DNA of 40,697 nucleotides from Actinomadura sp. HBU206391 (GCF_014323665.1 NZ_JABVEB010000046.1:1-40697); one strand, 5' to 3'; counted from the stretch's first letter, positions 15,299 through 22,878 are shown. Numbers and translations are program-made. The notes: generated from the sequence alone by a model not told the origin.

Positions 15299-16828
15299 CT
15301 ACGAGCCGGGTACGGGTATGGCGATCGAGTCGATCCCCGCTCGCCGGAAGAACTCTTCTCCGAGCGGAAGGGTGGACGCGCCGGGTTTGAAATGACCACT
15401 GTGATTGTTGATGAACAACATGTCGCCCATGAAGTTCCCCGATCCGGCCGCGAAAACCTTACCATCCACGCCGGCCAGAACCGTGTGCGCGATCTCTATG
15501 TCGGGCAGGTCTCCGGGGCCCGAACCCTTCCAGTACGCCGGCGCGACCCGCAGTTCCATACCGCCACGCCCATTGGGAACTATCGCCCATTTGAAGTCGG
15601 TCGCCCCGTTGAGGGCCCGGTGAAGGGCATCCATGCCCGCCCCGTCGGCGAGGGTCACGGCGCGGACGCCTCTGGCCGCGGCGCTCTTGACCTCTTGCGT
15701 CTGTTTGAAGGTGGACTCCCGATTCGGAAGCTCTTTCTCGCAGTCGTTATGGACGAGCAGATCAACGAGGCCCGCGCCGACATGGTAGGTGTGCAGGCCG
15801 CCGACGGTGAGGTTGTGGACCCGTTGGACGCGGTCGTACTCCCTGGTGGAGACCACAGCGACGCTGCCACCGCCCGCGATGGTGAGCCGGTCGCCGGGGG
15901 CGAGGTCCTCCGCCCTCGTCCAGGTGCGGGTGCCGGCGACCCAGAACGGATGTTCGTCGGTCGCGGTCACGACGGCGGTGGCGCCGTCAGCGACGCCCCG
16001 CCCGCCGACGGTGACGTCGACCAGGTGCTTGGTCCCGTACCCCGTGATCAGGCCGGTCACCGGACGCGGCCCGCCTAGACCGGTCACCGAGTCGGACGCC
16101 CACACCCGGTCGTCGATCCGTATCCTCTCGATCGGCTTGTGGGTCCCGGTCGCCATGAGTACGGGTGTGCCGGGGACGAAGCTGTTGCGTCGCCCCGGCC
16201 CCACCGCACACGCCAACGGCGGATTCCTCTTCCTGGTCTCGTCGGCCTTCTTCTTGAGCTTGGCCCCGGCCTCCCGAAGCGCCTTCGCCGCCCGCTCGCG
16301 CTTCTCGCGCGCCCCCGAGATCTTTTCCCAGAGATCCATGAACCGCTGCACCAGCTTGTAGGCCTTGGGCAGCTTCCGCAGCAGCTTGAAGGCCTTCCCC
16401 CACGGGATCAGATCGGCTGCGGACTCGATGCACGCCATGATCTCGAATCGCCCCAGGCATTTCTTGGCGGCCGTCAGCCCGATCAGCTCCTCGAGGAACG
16501 TGATCAGCTCGCCCTGGAACGCGGAGAACTCGCGCTCCGCCCCCTGGACCGCCCGATCGGCGGAGTCGGCATCCAGCCTGGCCAGGTCGTAGGCCTGCTG
16601 CTCGGCCGAGCCCGGCAGCGTCGGCACCCCCTGTGGCGTGGCCCCCGGGGCCGCGCCCGACACCGTGCCCGGCGTTGCGGACGCGGAGGGACCGGCGCTC
16701 TTGTCCGCACCGGCGCATTCCTCACCGCCCGGCACCCGGCAGAGCGCATTACTGATCCCCGAGGTGACGGTGCTCGGAACCGCCACCACCGAGATCCCCG
16801 CCACGACGGCAGCGACCAGCAGAATCAC
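15299..16828 (-). CDS. Polymorphic toxin: pilin-like N-terminal anchor, Hint domain, uncharacterised C-terminal effector
   Basis: The readable product from GTG 16828 is 509 residues. The N-terminus is one hydrophobic segment (about 1–24) followed by the motif SNALCRVPGGEEC. Next are an Ala/Pro/Gly linker, a helical stretch (80–200) and a Hint domain (about 215–363), running from NSFVPGTPVLMATG to VHNLTVGGLHTYHV and closing VHNDC. The usual first cysteine before NSF is Arg214 here, so Hint self-cleavage may be lost. The last ~145 residues are the presumed effector, with HTVLAGVDG and FINNHSGHFKP; I cannot name it. The start is doubtful: the natural one may be GTG 16876, followed 8 codons later by an in-frame TAG (16852–16850). 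Confidence 0.75.
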   Translation of the reverse strand: MILLVAAVVAGISVVAVPSTVTSGISNALCRVPGGEECAGADKSAGPSASATPGTVSGAAPGATPQGVPTLPGSAEQQAYDLARLDADSADRAVQGAEREFSAFQGELITFLEELIGLTAAKKCLGRFEIMACIESAADLIPWGKAFKLLRKLPKAYKLVQRFMDLWEKISGAREKRERAAKALREAGAKLKKKADETRKRNPPLACAVGPGRRNSFVPGTPVLMATGTHKPIERIRIDDRVWASDSVTGLGGPRPVTGLITGYGTKHLVDVTVGGRGVADGATAVVTATDEHPFWVAGTRTWTRAEDLAPGDRLTIAGGGSVAVVSTREYDRVQRVHNLTVGGLHTYHVGAGLVDLLVHNDCEKELPNRESTFKQTQEVKSAAARGVRAVTLADGAGMDALHRALNGATDFKWAIVPNGRGGMELRVAPAYWKGSGPGDLPDIEIAHTVLAGVDGKVFAAGSGNFMGDMLFINNHSGHFKPGASTLPLGEEFFRRAGIDSIAIPVPGS

Positions 16829-16947
16829 CGTGAGATAGCCGGTCGTCCCCTAGCCACGATTGCGCCCGTCACGCACACGGCCGCCTTCCCCAAGGCACTA
16901 CGGACAGAAGACTGAAACACCACGTCCAGGCTGATCCCAGGGCCTAC

Positions 16948-16971
16948 GGACCCAAATCCGGACCCAAATCC
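16948..16971. repeat. 12-bp tandem repeat upstream of the Hint toxin gene
   Basis: GGACCCAAATCC occurs twice back to back (16948–16959, 16960–16971). A nearby GGGTCC (16983–16988) makes an inverted pair with GGACCC. The site lies about 70 bases before the possible toxin start at 16876 and 70 bases after the preceding gene's stop. It could be a regulator site or part of a terminator. Confidence 0.4.
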
Positions 16972-17038
16972 GAACCGGGTCTGGGTCCGGGGTCAAGGGC
17001 TGCGAGGTCCGGGGGCGGTCACCCGCGACCGGGCCGGC

Positions 17039-17386
17039 TCACCGGGCGAAGTCGTACTCCTGTGTCTCCTCGTCCCAGATCAGGGTGTGGTGGTCGACGG
17101 ACACATTCCAGTTCGCGTCGGGCACCTGTTGCCGGATCATGCCGAGGACCGAGATCCAGTGGTCGATGGCCTCGAGCACGACCTCCATGTCGCCCGGCAG
17201 CTTCGTGGCACCGGCGAACACCTCGCCTTCGCGCAGACCTTCGCGGTCATAGACGCAGAAGGACTCACCGCCCGCCTCGCAAAACCGATCAGTGTCCCAT
17301 TCCGCGATCAGCCGGTCGACCGCCGTCAGTTCATCCTCGTCGAGCTGACGCGGGCGCTCGGCACGGTAGTAGATCGACACGCTCAT
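17039..17386 (-). CDS. Small unknown protein, translationally coupled to the upstream gene
   Basis: No recognised family. The 115-residue acidic product begins MSVSIYYRAERPRQLDEDEL and includes ESFCVYDREGL and DANWNVSVDHHTLIWDE; it is soluble with no signal. ATG at 17386 overlaps the stop of the upstream gene by 4 bases (ATGA), and GGAGGAG lies inside that gene. Small acidic proteins of this type are often immunity or regulatory partners in actinomycete toxin regions. The Hint toxin gene follows on the same strand about 160 bases later. That link is inference from position only. Confidence 0.7.
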   Translation of the reverse strand: MSVSIYYRAERPRQLDEDELTAVDRLIAEWDTDRFCEAGGESFCVYDREGLREGEVFAGATKLPGDMEVVLEAIDHWISVLGMIRQQVPDANWNVSVDHHTLIWDEETQEYDFAR

Positions 17387-18057
17387 CGGACCGTCTCCTC
17401 CGGGGTCACGAGCGCCGGGCCGAGTACCTGGAGTTCGACGTCGTGCAGCGCGCCGGCACGGTCGTAGACGTGGCCGGTCAGCCGGGCGAAGATCTCTACG
17501 GCGGGCTGGTGGTAAGAGGTCTCCTCGGCGGGCTCGGCCCGGCGCACGGCCAGGCCCAGGGCGGCCGCGCGGGCGCTCGGCCGGGCGTTCCCGTCGAAGC
17601 CGAGCTCCTCCCACATCTCTGGCGGCGGAGCGGTCACCTCGTCGAGGGCAGCCACCACGCCGGGACCCTCCCGAAAGCCGCTCACCAGTTCGCCGAACGG
17701 CGGCGGGTCCCCGATGACGTACAGGTCACCGTCCTGGGCCAGGACCTCCCACGCGTACGCGCCGTCCGTCCAGCACGTGGTGCCGAACGCCATGACGTGC
17801 TCCTCGACGAAGAAAGTGAGCAGCCGGGTGCCGGCGCTGAGCCGCGCGAGCCCGTCCTCATCGGTGAGCAGGCCCGTGCCCTTGTCCACAAGGAAGGTCC
17901 AGCCGTCGATCGGCGCACTCACGCACCAGCCCGGCGTCTCCCCGGTCGTGGCGGTCTCGAGGTCGGTCGTCTCGCCGCTCGGTGACCTGCCGAGCCGGGC
18001 CGCCGCCTCGTCCGGCGACAGGTCACGTACGGCCACAAGGGTGTGAGAGAACCCCAT
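17383..18057 (-). CDS. Unknown protein, first gene of a two-gene operon
   Basis: No recognised family. From ATG 18057 (GGAGGGATCGC upstream) the 224-residue product is soluble and acidic. It has aromatic-rich segments (GWTFLVDKGTGLL, FFVEEHVMAFGTTCW, AYAWEVLAQDGDLYVIG) that resemble the beta-rich core of SMI1- or SUKH-like proteins, though I cannot assign it. The stop overlaps the next gene's ATG (ATGA). The position upstream of a polymorphic-toxin gene fits an extra immunity or accessory role, but nothing in the sequence proves it. Confidence 0.7.
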   Translation of the reverse strand: MGFSHTLVAVRDLSPDEAAARLGRSPSGETTDLETATTGETPGWCVSAPIDGWTFLVDKGTGLLTDEDGLARLSAGTRLLTFFVEEHVMAFGTTCWTDGAYAWEVLAQDGDLYVIGDPPPFGELVSGFREGPGVVAALDEVTAPPPEMWEELGFDGNARPSARAAALGLAVRRAEPAEETSYHQPAVEIFARLTGHVYDRAGALHDVELQVLGPALVTPEETVR

Positions 18058-18183
18058 GCGATCCCTCCGGGTTGAACGTCTGACCAATGTCGTCGGCCAA
18101 GGTAGCGGCGTCGGGCATCCGGCGACATTGAGTCGGGAAATCTGCGATGTACGACATATGGTGCTCAATTCCCGGCGATGCGA

Positions 18184-18393
18184 TCACGCGCCCTGACGAT
18201 CGCGGCGAGGCGCCTCTCGCAGAAAGGGCAGCACCTCGTCGCCGGCATGGCGCCAGAGCGCGGCCCCCACACGTGCCTGGAAGCCCGCGCGACCGGCCAG
18301 GCTCCGGAGCTGCATGGCCTGACGTTCGGTCAGTCCGTCGTGTTCGGCCAGCCAGGTGAGGATCGGGCGCATGGCTCCAGACACGGGTGTCAC
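18184..18393 (-). CDS. Small unknown helical protein
   Basis: The 69-codon frame starts with GTG 18393, which overlaps the preceding frame's TGA (GTGA). An internal ATG at 18372 would give 62 residues (MRPILTWLAEHDGL...) with GGA upstream. Codon third positions are strongly GC, as in real genes here. The sequence is helical and basic toward the C-terminus (ALWRHAGDEVLPFLREAP). It may be the second gene of a pair whose first member is degraded. Function unknown. Confidence 0.5.
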   Translation of the reverse strand: MTPVSGAMRPILTWLAEHDGLTERQAMQLRSLAGRAGFQARVGAALWRHAGDEVLPFLREAPRRDRQGA

Positions 18394-18775
18394 GCGAGGA
18401 AGGACCGTGCCGAGGCCACGAGCGGCCTGACATCGGCCGCCCGGCCGCGAAGTTCGGGCGGCCCCGTTCTGAGCACTTCGGCGCACGCAGCGGCCAGGCG
18501 CGCAGGTGCCGCGCGCCACTGGCACATCGCGGCCTCGGCCAGGTCGAATCCGACTCTGCGCAGCACCACCGGCCCGGCCGGATCGAGCAGCCGCTCCGCC
18601 TGGGCGCAGCACTCCTTCTCGGCGAGCGACCATCCCCACCTCGACCTCGGCGGGCTCCTGATGACGCCGCCCTCCCTCGAGAGAAGGCCGGCTCCCGCCT
18701 CCAGATCGGCGCGGATGCCCTGGCTCAGCTCCGCCCTCCGTTCCGGCGAGGCCCCAGGCTTCGGCCGGTCCGTTC
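18390..18775 (-). pseudogene. Open frame without a start codon, likely a 5'-truncated gene
   Basis: A minus-strand frame closed upstream by a TGA near 18776 reads TDRPKPGASPERRAELSQ and later LAEKECCAQAERLL, VLRRVGFDLAEAAMCQWRA, ending VASARSFLA. Codon bias and helical character suggest real coding sequence, but no ATG or GTG with a ribosome binding site lies near its beginning. It ends in a 4-base GTGA overlap with the small gene at 18184–18393. It is best explained as the remaining 3' part of a gene whose start was lost when the adjacent sigma-factor remnant region was rearranged. Confidence 0.4.
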
Positions 18776-18782
18776 ACCGGCT

Positions 18783-18948
18783 CGGTAACAGACCGACGCG
18801 GCGGCCTCCGCCCGCCTCGAAGCCGAGCACCAGATGCGCCAGGTGATCGACTCGATCAAGGCCCTGTCGCAGGCCGACCAGGAGATCCTCGCGTTGTGGT
18901 CTGGGAGGGGCTCGGTTACGCCGAGGCCGCCGAGGCGCCCGGTCAGCT
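18783..18948 (+). pseudogene. Remnant of an ECF sigma factor (region 4)
   Basis: One frame reads RLEAEHQMRQVIDSIKALSQ followed by ADQEILAL. About one base later the frame changes and reads VWEGLGYAEAAEA, the typical start of the sigma region 4.2 helix-turn-helix (family form LVAWEGLSYAEAAAAL). The rest of the helix-turn-helix and all of region 2 are missing. It is therefore a frame-shifted fragment, not a gene. A 27-residue tail after it (MKQGTVLYNVATLKLAITDK) is not recognised. Confidence 0.55.
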
Positions 18949-19079
18949 CCATGAAGCAGGGCACCGTGCTCTACAACGTGGCCACCCTCAAACTGGCGAT
19001 CACCGACAAGGTGGCGCAGAAGCCTTCGAGGTAGCGCTCGGGCCCGCTGCGCGACCCCGTCATTCCGCTCGTCCCGGCC

Positions 19080-19117
19080 CTGGGGTTCGGGAGCCGTGCT
19101 CGGCTCCCGAACCCCAG
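19080..19117 (-). terminator. Strong terminator hairpin after the VOC gene
   Basis: CTGGGGTTCGGGAGCCG (19080–19096) and CGGCTCCCGAACCCCAG (19101–19117) form a perfect 17-bp stem with the 4-base loop TGCT. On the minus strand it lies about 60 bases after the stop of the VOC-family gene. Confidence 0.8.
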
Positions 19118-19175
19118 TGCCTCCGCCGTGGTGGTGCCGTACCCGGCACGGGGCGCGGGTCGCGCGGCGCGCGGG

Positions 19176-19595
19176 TCACGCGGCCGTGGTCGTGGCCAGG
19201 ACCTCAAGATAGTGCGGGTTGTACATGATGCCGAGGATGTTGCCGAACGGGTCGACCACCGAAGCGGTGATGAACCCCTTGCCGCGGTCGGCGGGCGCCT
19301 CGTGCTCCTTCGCTCCCATGGACAGCAGCCTTTCGAGAGCCGCCGGCACATCGTCGACGTGCCAGTACACGACGACACCGCCGGGACCGGCCTCCTGACC
19401 GCCGGGCTGGTACCGGCTGTCGATCAGGCCGAGCTCGTGCTGGTAGTCGCCGATCCGGAACTCGATGTACGCGGCGGGCAGACCGTTCCCGGGGCGTTCG
19501 AAGTACGGGTCGACGCCGAGCAGTTCCGCGTACCACTTCGTCGCCGCCGCCAGGTCGTCGGCCCAGTAATTGACGGTCGTGAGTCCTCGCAACAT
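19176..19595 (-). CDS. VOC (glyoxalase/bleomycin-resistance) family protein
   Basis: A 139-residue protein made of two beta-alpha-beta-beta-beta modules of the vicinal-oxygen-chelate fold: TTVNYWADDLAAATKWYAEL and PYFERPG in the first, VVYWHVDDVPAALERLL and VVDPFGNILGIMYNP in the second. The metal-ligand residues fit a dioxygenase- or glyoxalase-like member, but the substrate cannot be told. ATG at 19595 is preceded by AAGGGAACACAC; a further GTG lies at 19610. It is divergent from a WYL-domain regulator with a palindrome between them, so that regulator probably controls it. Confidence 0.82.
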   Translation of the reverse strand: MLRGLTTVNYWADDLAAATKWYAELLGVDPYFERPGNGLPAAYIEFRIGDYQHELGLIDSRYQPGGQEAGPGGVVVYWHVDDVPAALERLLSMGAKEHEAPADRGKGFITASVVDPFGNILGIMYNPHYLEVLATTTAA

Positions 19596-19669
19596 GTGTG
19601 TTCCCTTCACTGCGTCGGATGGCGATCCCGGCCGGACTCATCCGGCCGATGTCACGACCGTAGGCGGGC

Positions 19670-19692
19670 AATAGGTCACTGAACGTCCTATT
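19670..19692. promoter_or_regulatory. Palindromic operator between the VOC gene and the WYL regulator
   Basis: AATAGG (19670–19675) and CCTATT (19687–19692) form a perfect inverted repeat around 11 bases, 12 bases before the regulator start. It is unusually AT-rich for this DNA and sits in the divergent promoter region, as expected for an autoregulatory operator. Confidence 0.55.
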
Positions 19693-19703
19693 AGTCGGGC
19701 AGG

Positions 19704-20693
19704 ATGAAACTCATGCGCGATCCATCCGGCCGGCTGCTTCAACTGCTGTCCTTGCTGCAGACCCCGCGCGAGTGGTCGGGCACCGAGCTCGCCGGCCGGC
19801 TGGGCGTCACTCCCCGTACGATCCGGCGCGACGTCGACCGGCTGCGCGAGCTGGGCTATCCGGTGCGCGCCACCCAGGGCAACACCGGCGGCTACCGGCT
19901 GACCGCCGGGGCGGCCATGCCGCCGCTGGTGCTGGAGGACGAGGAGGCGATCGCCGTCGCCATCGGCCTGCGCACCGCCGCCTCCGCTGCCATCACCGGC
20001 ATCGAGGACACCTCGCTGCGCGCCCTGGCCAAGTTGGAGCAGGTTCTTCCCGTACGGCTGCGCCACCGGGTGACGACGCTGTCGGAGGCGGCCGTCACCC
20101 TGCCGCCGAGGGACGGCCCGGCCGCCGACGCCGACGTCCTCGCCTCGGTCGCCGCCGCGTGCGTGGCGCACGAGAAGGTCCGCTTCGCCTACACCAAGGG
20201 AGACGGCGAGATGACGCGGCGCCTGGTGGAGCCGCATCGGCTGGTGGCTTCGGGTCGCCGCTGGTACCTGGTGGCGTTCGACGAGAACCGCGCCGACTGG
20301 CGCACCTTCCGGGTGGACCGGATCACCGAGGTGCACCGCACCGGCGTCCGCGTTCCCGGCCGCGACCTGCCCGGTGGCACCGATGCCGCGACCTGGGTGA
20401 TGGAGTCGCTGTCGGGTTACGGCGACGCCCGATCCCGCTTGCTACTGCATGTGCCCATCGAAGCGGCCACCGAGCTCGTCCCCGCCTCACATGGGGTGCT
20501 CGAGCCGGTCGACGACCGCTCGTGCCGGCTGCACACCCATGCCGACTCGCTGCGATACCTGGCCTACCGCATCGCGCTCCTGCCCATGGACTACACCCTG
20601 CTCGGCCCTCCGGAACTGGCCGAGCACCTGGGCGCGATCGCCGAACGGGCGGGCCGCGCCATCAGCGCGTTCACCGGAACGAGCCGACCGTGA
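19704..20693 (+). CDS. WYL-domain transcriptional regulator with DeoR-type helix-turn-helix
   Basis: The 329-residue product has an N-terminal HTH (about residues 10–60: LLQLLSLLQTPREWSGTELA, GVTPRTIRRDVDRLRELG, then GGYRLTAG). A central WYL domain (about 150–225) contains VEPHRLVASGRRWYLVAFD and DWRTFRVDRI, and a C-terminal WCX-type extension follows. WYL proteins sense small ligands or nucleic acids through the WYL fold and act as repressors or activators. ATG is at 19704; ATG 19713 (MRDPSGRLL) is an alternative. It is divergent from the VOC gene, its likely target, and an AATAGG-N11-CCTATT palindrome sits just upstream. Confidence 0.88.
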   Translation: MKLMRDPSGRLLQLLSLLQTPREWSGTELAGRLGVTPRTIRRDVDRLRELGYPVRATQGNTGGYRLTAGAAMPPLVLEDEEAIAVAIGLRTAASAAITGIEDTSLRALAKLEQVLPVRLRHRVTTLSEAAVTLPPRDGPAADADVLASVAAACVAHEKVRFAYTKGDGEMTRRLVEPHRLVASGRRWYLVAFDENRADWRTFRVDRITEVHRTGVRVPGRDLPGGTDAATWVMESLSGYGDARSRLLLHVPIEAATELVPASHGVLEPVDDRSCRLHTHADSLRYLAYRIALLPMDYTLLGPPELAEHLGAIAERAGRAISAFTGTSRP

Positions 20694-20787
20694 GGTGCCG
20701 GGACGCCTGCGGCAGTGCCCTCACCGGCCTGGTGCAGCCGTACGCCTCCTTGCCCCCTGGGAGCGCTCAAGATCATTCAGAGCGATG

Positions 20788-20816
20788 GTCGAACATCGGA
20801 TTGCCGTTGGTTCGAC
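20788..20816. promoter_or_regulatory. Inverted repeat upstream of the XRE-cupin regulator
   Basis: GTCGAAC (20788–20794) and GTTCGAC (20810–20816) form a perfect 7-bp inverted repeat around 15 bases, just before the regulator gene. A second palindrome, TTGCC-N5-GGCAA (20826–20840), overlaps the chosen start. Both fit autoregulation. They also argue against translation starting at the earlier ATG (20785). Confidence 0.4.
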
Positions 20817-20832
20817 AAGCGGTGTTGCCGAG

Positions 20833-21456
20833 ATGGCAAAATCGGTACCCATGGACGATGACGCTCCTGCCCTCGACGACGTTCTGGAGGCCGTGGGCCC
20901 CCGGCTGCGGGCCCTGCGCCAGAAGCGCGGCGCGACCTTGGCGCAGCTGTCCGGGACCACCGGGATCTCGGTCAGCACCCTGTCGCGCCTCGAGTCCGGT
21001 CAGCGCCGGCCCACCCTGGAACTCCTGCTCCTGCTGGCCAGAGCCCACCAGGTGCCGCTTGACGAACTCGTCGACGCGCCCGCGACCGGCGATCCGCGCA
21101 TCCACCCGCGCCCGATCATCCGGAACGGTATGACGTTCATTCCGCTCACCCGCCGCCCCGGCGGTCTCCAGGCCTACAAGCAGATCATTCCTCCGCGCTG
21201 GCCGGACTGCGAGCCGGAACCGCAGGTCCACGAGGGGTACGAGTGGCTCTACGTCCTGTCCGGACGGCTGCGCCTCATGCTCGGCGAGCACGACGTGATC
21301 CTCACGGCGGGAGAGGTGGCGGAGTTCGACACCCACGTCCCGCACTGGTTCGGCAACCCCGGCCCCGAGCCGGCGGAGGTCCTGAGCCTTTTCGGACCCC
21401 AGGGCGAACGCCTGCACGTTCGCGCCCGCCCGTCCAACCGGTCGACGTCGAGCTGA
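20833..21456 (+). CDS. XRE-family transcriptional regulator with C-terminal cupin domain
   Basis: The product (207 residues from ATG 20833) has an N-terminal XRE helix-turn-helix (about 20–75: GPRLRALRQKRGATLAQLSG and GISVSTLSRLESGQRRPTLE) and a C-terminal cupin (about 115–195) containing VHEGYEWLYVLSGRLRLMLG and AGEVAEFDTHVPHWF. This domain pair is common in repressors of small-molecule metabolism, in which the cupin binds the effector. The start is unclear: ATG at 20785, 20833 and 20851 are in frame, none with a strong ribosome binding site. No target gene is evident next to it, and a sigma-factor remnant overlaps its 3' end. Confidence 0.85.
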   Translation: MAKSVPMDDDAPALDDVLEAVGPRLRALRQKRGATLAQLSGTTGISVSTLSRLESGQRRPTLELLLLLARAHQVPLDELVDAPATGDPRIHPRPIIRNGMTFIPLTRRPGGLQAYKQIIPPRWPDCEPEPQVHEGYEWLYVLSGRLRLMLGEHDVILTAGEVAEFDTHVPHWFGNPGPEPAEVLSLFGPQGERLHVRARPSNRSTSS

Positions 21457-21542
21457 CCGCGCACTGCTACCGGATGCAGGGCTCGCTGCACGACGCGGAG
21501 GACGCCTTCAATATGGCCTTCAACGGGGATGGACACGATTGA
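21441..21542 (+). pseudogene. Fragment of an ECF sigma factor (region 2)
   Basis: In the +3 frame relative to the regulator's end, the sequence reads ELTAHCYRMQGSLHDAEDAF, which matches the start of region 2 in SigJ/SigG-type ECF factors (family form AHCYRMLGSLHDAEDLVQE). After about 24 codons similarity is lost and a stop follows. It overlaps the last bases of the XRE-cupin gene and has no start or continuation. With the region 4 fragment at 18.8 kb, it is the second dead sigma remnant in 3 kb. Confidence 0.5.
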
Positions 21543-21680
21543 TCGCTACGGCCTCCTTTGGGAGGATGGCCGGCATGACATCGACCCGAAAGGCCCATGC
21601 CGCGTAGGCGGCCTGGTCAGGCGCGCGCCGACCTGTCACGTCGGCTTCGACCGGTACAGGGCAGAAAGATTGTTCCTGGT

Positions 21681-22016
21681 GTGTCGGCGCGCACGCAGAG
21701 CGAAATCGCAAGGCTCGAGGACACCCGCCTGTGGCCGGGAGCCGTCGCCGACGCGATGACACGCTGGAGTAACACTGTTCACGGACCGGCCCGCGGCCTC
21801 ACGGCTCCGTGGGCTCAGGGCTGCGGGATCCAGGAGTGCTGTCCCACCGAACCTCACCCCCGCGGGACGCTGGAACAGGCCCTGAACGGGCTGCCGCCGC
21901 CGGCGTCGCGTGAACTCCGGCAACGAGTCCATCCGCTCGATGAGCTCTACCGCTCGCGCACGATCCCGGACTCCTATGCCGATCCACGCGAACCATGGTG
22001 GTCGAGGAGATGCTGA
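21681..22016 (+). CDS. Small unknown protein with an actinobacterial C-terminal signature
   Basis: A frame of 111 codons from GTG 21681; earlier in-frame ATG at 21597 is also possible. The C-terminal third (RGTLEQALNGLPPPASRELR, then PLDELYRSRTIPD and DPREPWWSRRC) resembles the ends of short actinobacterial proteins of unknown function that finish with a PWWxRRC-type tail. The N-terminal half is not recognised and no good ribosome binding site precedes the start, so the gene may be 5' damaged. Confidence 0.45.
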   Translation: MSARTQSEIARLEDTRLWPGAVADAMTRWSNTVHGPARGLTAPWAQGCGIQECCPTEPHPRGTLEQALNGLPPPASRELRQRVHPLDELYRSRTIPDSYADPREPWWSRRC

Positions 22017-22165
22017 ACACCGGGGAGGGGTGATCTGGCTCTTTACCGGGTCCCCCCGCGCGGGGGATCCGGTTCGGTCCGGCGGGTGATGAGCACGACC
22101 CGGCGTGACTGCGATCTTCGGAACACAAGAAGGCGGGCGATGCCGCGTGTCCCGGAGGACTGCAC

Positions 22166-22795
22166 ATGACCACTCTCACCGAAGCGCCACTGCCCGGGCG
22201 GCTCCGCGCCGCCTGGGCGGCCGCTCACACCCCGCTGGCCGGAGTGCCCCGCTGGGCGCGGATCGCCGCCTACGCCATCCCGTTCACGGTGCTGCCGTCC
22301 AGCGTCTGGCGCATCGCGGCGGTCACCTTCCATGCGCCGATCGCCCACGGCGAGCCGGGGTCTGGAGACGTCCCGTCATGGCTTCCCATGGAGCTGTACG
22401 TGGTCGTGCTGTCGATCCTCTCCGAACTGCTGGCGTTCACCGCCATCGGGCTGATCTGCGCGTGGGGGGAGGCGTTCCCGTCCTGGGTCCCTGGCCTGCG
22501 CGGCAGGAGAGTACCGACGCTCGCGGCCGTCGTCCCCGCCGCCGTCGGCGCCGCCGCCCTGACACTCATGTGGACGCTGGCGGCGGTCACCACGGTCCTC
22601 GGGCGGGACGTCCACGGTCGCCCGCTCGGTGACGACTTTCCGCTGAACTTCCACGACTGGCGGGGCCTGCTCGCCGTCGCCGCCTACGCGCCACTGCTGC
22701 TGTGGGGGCCACTGCTGGGATGCGTGACCGTCGCGCGCTGGAGGCGGCGGCACCGGCGACCACGACACGTCAGCGGGCAGGGAACAGCTCGATGA
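22166..22795 (+). CDS. Integral membrane protein of unknown function, four predicted spans
   Basis: The 209-residue product starts with ATG 22166 after a good ribosome binding site (GGAGGACTGCAC). Hydrophobic segments are at about 32–53, 78–99, 116–142 and 168–188, and the C-terminus is basic and cytoplasmic (ARWRRRHRRPRH). The loop after the first span is extracellular and Pro/Gly-rich. The overall plan is typical of small actinobacterial membrane proteins with no assigned role. It stands alone between weakly coding stretches, and a 21-bp palindrome follows it. Confidence 0.72.
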   Translation: MTTLTEAPLPGRLRAAWAAAHTPLAGVPRWARIAAYAIPFTVLPSSVWRIAAVTFHAPIAHGEPGSGDVPSWLPMELYVVVLSILSELLAFTAIGLICAWGEAFPSWVPGLRGRRVPTLAAVVPAAVGAAALTLMWTLAAVTTVLGRDVHGRPLGDDFPLNFHDWRGLLAVAAYAPLLLWGPLLGCVTVARWRRRHRRPRHVSGQGTAR

Positions 22796-22878
22796 GCAGT
22801 CGCCGCACGCGGGCGTCGATGTCGTCACGGATCGGGCGGACCTGTTCCAGTGGCTTGCCGGCCGGGTCGTCCCCTAAA

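Noticed and set aside
16948..16971. Short tandem repeat as a CRISPR-like array
   Set aside because: Only two units of 12 bases with no spacer and no cas genes; a CRISPR array needs longer repeats with unique spacers.
18178..18846. Plus-strand open frames over the small minus-strand genes
   Set aside because: The minus-strand frames have better codon bias and stop/start overlaps. The plus frames are Ser/Pro/Arg-rich and lack ribosome binding sites.
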